The notes beneath the pieces are model-generated. The model saw nothing but the letters and a program-made list of their open reading frames with translations, did no database searches and had not been told where the DNA came from. From Thermoguttaceae bacterium (lineage in GTDB: Bacteria > Planctomycetota > Planctomycetia > Pirellulales > Thermoguttaceae), in NCBI GenBank assembly GCA_017549085.1, contig JAFYVO010000062.1:1-6312 (forward strand): 6,312 nucleotides of DNA, given 5' to 3'. The translations under genes were made by a program, and so were the position numbers. Of this stretch, positions 4,823 to 6,312 are shown piece after piece (position 1 is the stretch's first letter; each line of letters starts with the position of its first letter).

Positions 4823-6312
4823 TTAAAAAAAGTCGGAGCGATTCGCGCCAAAGTCGCCGCGGCTAAATCGTTCTTCGACGCGGGTTTCCGTCATCGCCGT
4901 TAAGACGCGCAGCGCCATTTCCAACGCGTCCGGGCCGTCGTCGTGCGTTCCGCAGGGGAACGCTCGAAGTTGTTCGATCAGCAGCTCGTTCGACGGGTTG
5001 TCGCGAAGAAAACGAAGTTTGCGTTTGGAAAGCGGCGAACCTAAGCGGCGAATCCTAACGTTTTTGTTAAGGCGGTTTTCGATGGGAAAAATCGCCGCGT
5101 CGGGAACGCCGCGTTCGGCGAAAGCGCGCTCCAATTCGTCGCGAAGAAGCTCCTGAAATTGGTTCGTTTCGACCGCGAAAACGTCCGGGCGACTGCGGCG
5201 CCAAATTTCGAACGCTTCGTCGACGAGTTCCGAGGTTGGAAAACGACCGAGCGTCGCGTCGATGAAAATCGTTCCGTCGGGAGCGAGCGCGGCGACGACG
5301 AACGCGGAATAGTCGCCGGCGGAAGCGTCGCGGCCTTTGCTTGGATCGAGCGCAAGCGCCGTCGCGACAACGTCTTGCGGAAACGCGTCGGCCCAAACGT
5401 CTTCAAAGTATTCGTCCGGAAATTCGTTGTACTCGGTCGCGATCGGCGAGTTTTGCTTTTCGCGCAGAAAGACTTTTTCGCCGCTTTCGATTCGCATTTT
5501 CATCAAGTCGAGGAGCGACTCGTTTTCGGGCCAAAGGACCTCGGCGCCGGCGTTCATTTCGTCGAAATGATCGCGGTAAAATTCGTCGGCGCGGAGGGTT
5601 GCGTCGGCGTCGGACGAAAGATAAATCGCTTTCCATTCGTTCCAACGTTCGACCGCGTCCGGAAAACGCAAGATCGCCGGGAAACTTTTGCCGAGCCAAG
5701 CCGGGTTCGAAAGGAGTTCCCAACCGATCGCCTCCGGGTGGAGCGCGGTCGCTAAGTGAACGACGTTAGTCTTGACGTCGCCGGCTTTTAGGAGCGCGCC
5801 GAAAAACCAGCGGCGAGAGCGTTCGCGTCGCGTTTTCGAAACGATGTGATCGTCGTTTTGCAGGTCGTCGCCGACGATGAGCGTCGGACGGCGTTCGCGT
5901 TCGCGTCGACCGCGCAACTTTTGGCCGGTTCCGTAACACTCGATCGCGACGCCGGAACTGAACGCAAGGCGATTTGAGCGCGTCGACCAACGCAACTTTT
6001 GCGGCTCAATGTAATATTGCCGAATGCGCGGGTTGTCTTCAAGTTCTTTAACGATATTGTTTAGGTGGTTTTGCGCCTGCGAACGAACGTCGGAAACGAG
6101 CCAAATGTACGACTCGCGCCCTTCGAGCGCTTCCCGAAGCGGATACGCCAAGGCCCCGAGCGTCGACTTGGCGGCGCCGCGCGGCGCTAAGAAGTTTAAT
6201 TTGAAACCGCGTCGCTCGGCGTTCGCTTCGACCGTTTCCGCAAACCAACGATGCGCTTTCGAAACGGGGAGCGTAAAATAGTGCGGCAAAAAGAATTGCG
6301 ACCATTCGACGA
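4823..6312 (-). CDS. terL: Terminase large subunit, 5' end outside window (partial)
   Basis: This is the ATPase-nuclease that packages DNA through the portal. The frame runs from the right edge to TAA 4825-4823. A start at TTG 6289-6287 is possible but unlikely, because the frame continues upstream without a stop (VEWSQFF before LPHYFTLP) to the window edge. Numbering from that TTG as residue 1: a Walker A motif APRGAAKST at 35-43; LRGRRERERRPTLIVGDD (125-142) with a Walker B-like IVGDD, where an Asp-Asp pair stands in the usual Asp-Glu place; and a coupling-motif candidate HLATALHPEAI (178-188). The C-terminal half has an RNase H-like nuclease: Asp315 in LALDPSKG, Glu374 in FAVETN, and Asp450/Asp451/Asp454 in HDDGPDAL. 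All motifs needed for an active enzyme are present. The C-terminal tail (VEERFSRGDFGANRSDFF) is short. The portal gene follows after a 24-base gap. Any small terminase subunit would lie further right, outside the window. Confidence 0.93.
   Translation of the reverse strand, partial: VEWSQFFLPHYFTLPVSKAHRWFAETVEANAERRGFKLNFLAPRGAAKSTLGALAYPLREALEGRESYIWLVSDVRSQAQNHLNNIVKELEDNPRIRQYYIEPQKLRWSTRSNRLAFSSGVAIECYGTGQKLRGRRERERRPTLIVGDDLQNDDHIVSKTRRERSRRWFFGALLKAGDVKTNVVHLATALHPEAIGWELLSNPAWLGKSFPAILRFPDAVERWNEWKAIYLSSDADATLRADEFYRDHFDEMNAGAEVLWPENESLLDLMKMRIESGEKVFLREKQNSPIATEYNEFPDEYFEDVWADAFPQDVVATALALDPSKGRDASAGDYSAFVVAALAPDGTIFIDATLGRFPTSELVDEAFEIWRRSRPDVFAVETNQFQELLRDELERAFAERGVPDAAIFPIENRLNKNVRIRRLGSPLSKRKLRFLRDNPSNELLIEQLRAFPCGTHDDGPDALEMALRVLTAMTETRVEERFSRGDFGANRSDFF

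Noticed and set aside
5159..5755. A 198-codon plus-strand open frame opposite the terminase nuclease domain
   Set aside because: It has antisense shadow composition and no ribosome site or motif. The terminase motifs on the other strand are complete.
1..6312. Dense repeats of GCG, TCG and CGACG-type trinucleotides that could suggest arrays or repeats
   Set aside because: They are scattered and reflect codon and CpG bias. I saw no regular repeat-spacer spacing and no long direct repeats.

Overview
The window is a compact stretch of a tailed-phage head-building module. All credible genes lie on the minus strand, so transcription runs from the high-coordinate end to the low-coordinate end. In that direction the order is: large terminase subunit (5' end cut by the window edge), portal protein, a capsid maturation protease with a scaffold-like C-terminus, a small beta-rich probable capsid decoration protein, an HK97-fold major capsid protein, a 74-residue conserved small protein, and the start of a probable head-closure or head-tail joining protein that runs off the left edge. 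The order packaging motor, portal, protease/scaffold, decoration, coat, connector is the classic gene order of HK97-type siphophages and of prophages. The window alone cannot say whether this is a free phage or an integrated prophage.

Region by region (minus strand): 6312-4823 terminase; a 24-base gap; 4798-3461 portal; a 50-base gap; 3410-2508 protease/scaffold; a 47-base gap; 2460-2008 decoration protein; an 89-base gap; 1918-755 coat protein; a 102-base gap holding a strong stem-loop; 652-428 small protein; a 111-base gap holding an interrupted hairpin and a U-rich tract; 316-1 partial head-completion gene. No gap exceeds 300 bases. No tRNA, rRNA, CRISPR array, insertion sequence, integrase or attachment site is visible. 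Gene spacing, the single strand and the lack of a convincing internal promoter suggest one late operon whose promoter lies beyond the right edge.

How the genes work together: portal, protease/scaffold and coat assemble into a prohead. The protease is expected to cleave and remove the scaffold segment, and possibly itself. The terminase docks on the portal and pumps DNA. The decoration protein stabilises the expanded shell. The two small downstream genes probably close the head and prepare the tail joint.

Host: the DNA is extremely rich in CpG trinucleotides (GCG, TCG, CGC, ACG) interspersed with A/T runs, and the coat, portal and terminase sequences resemble, from memory, those of phages and prophages of Planctomycetota. 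That host assignment is an inference and would need database comparison. Nothing here demands a new biological system. The points most worth following are the RNA structures flanking the coat-downstream genes, the protease-scaffold fusion and the uncharacterised 74-residue protein.
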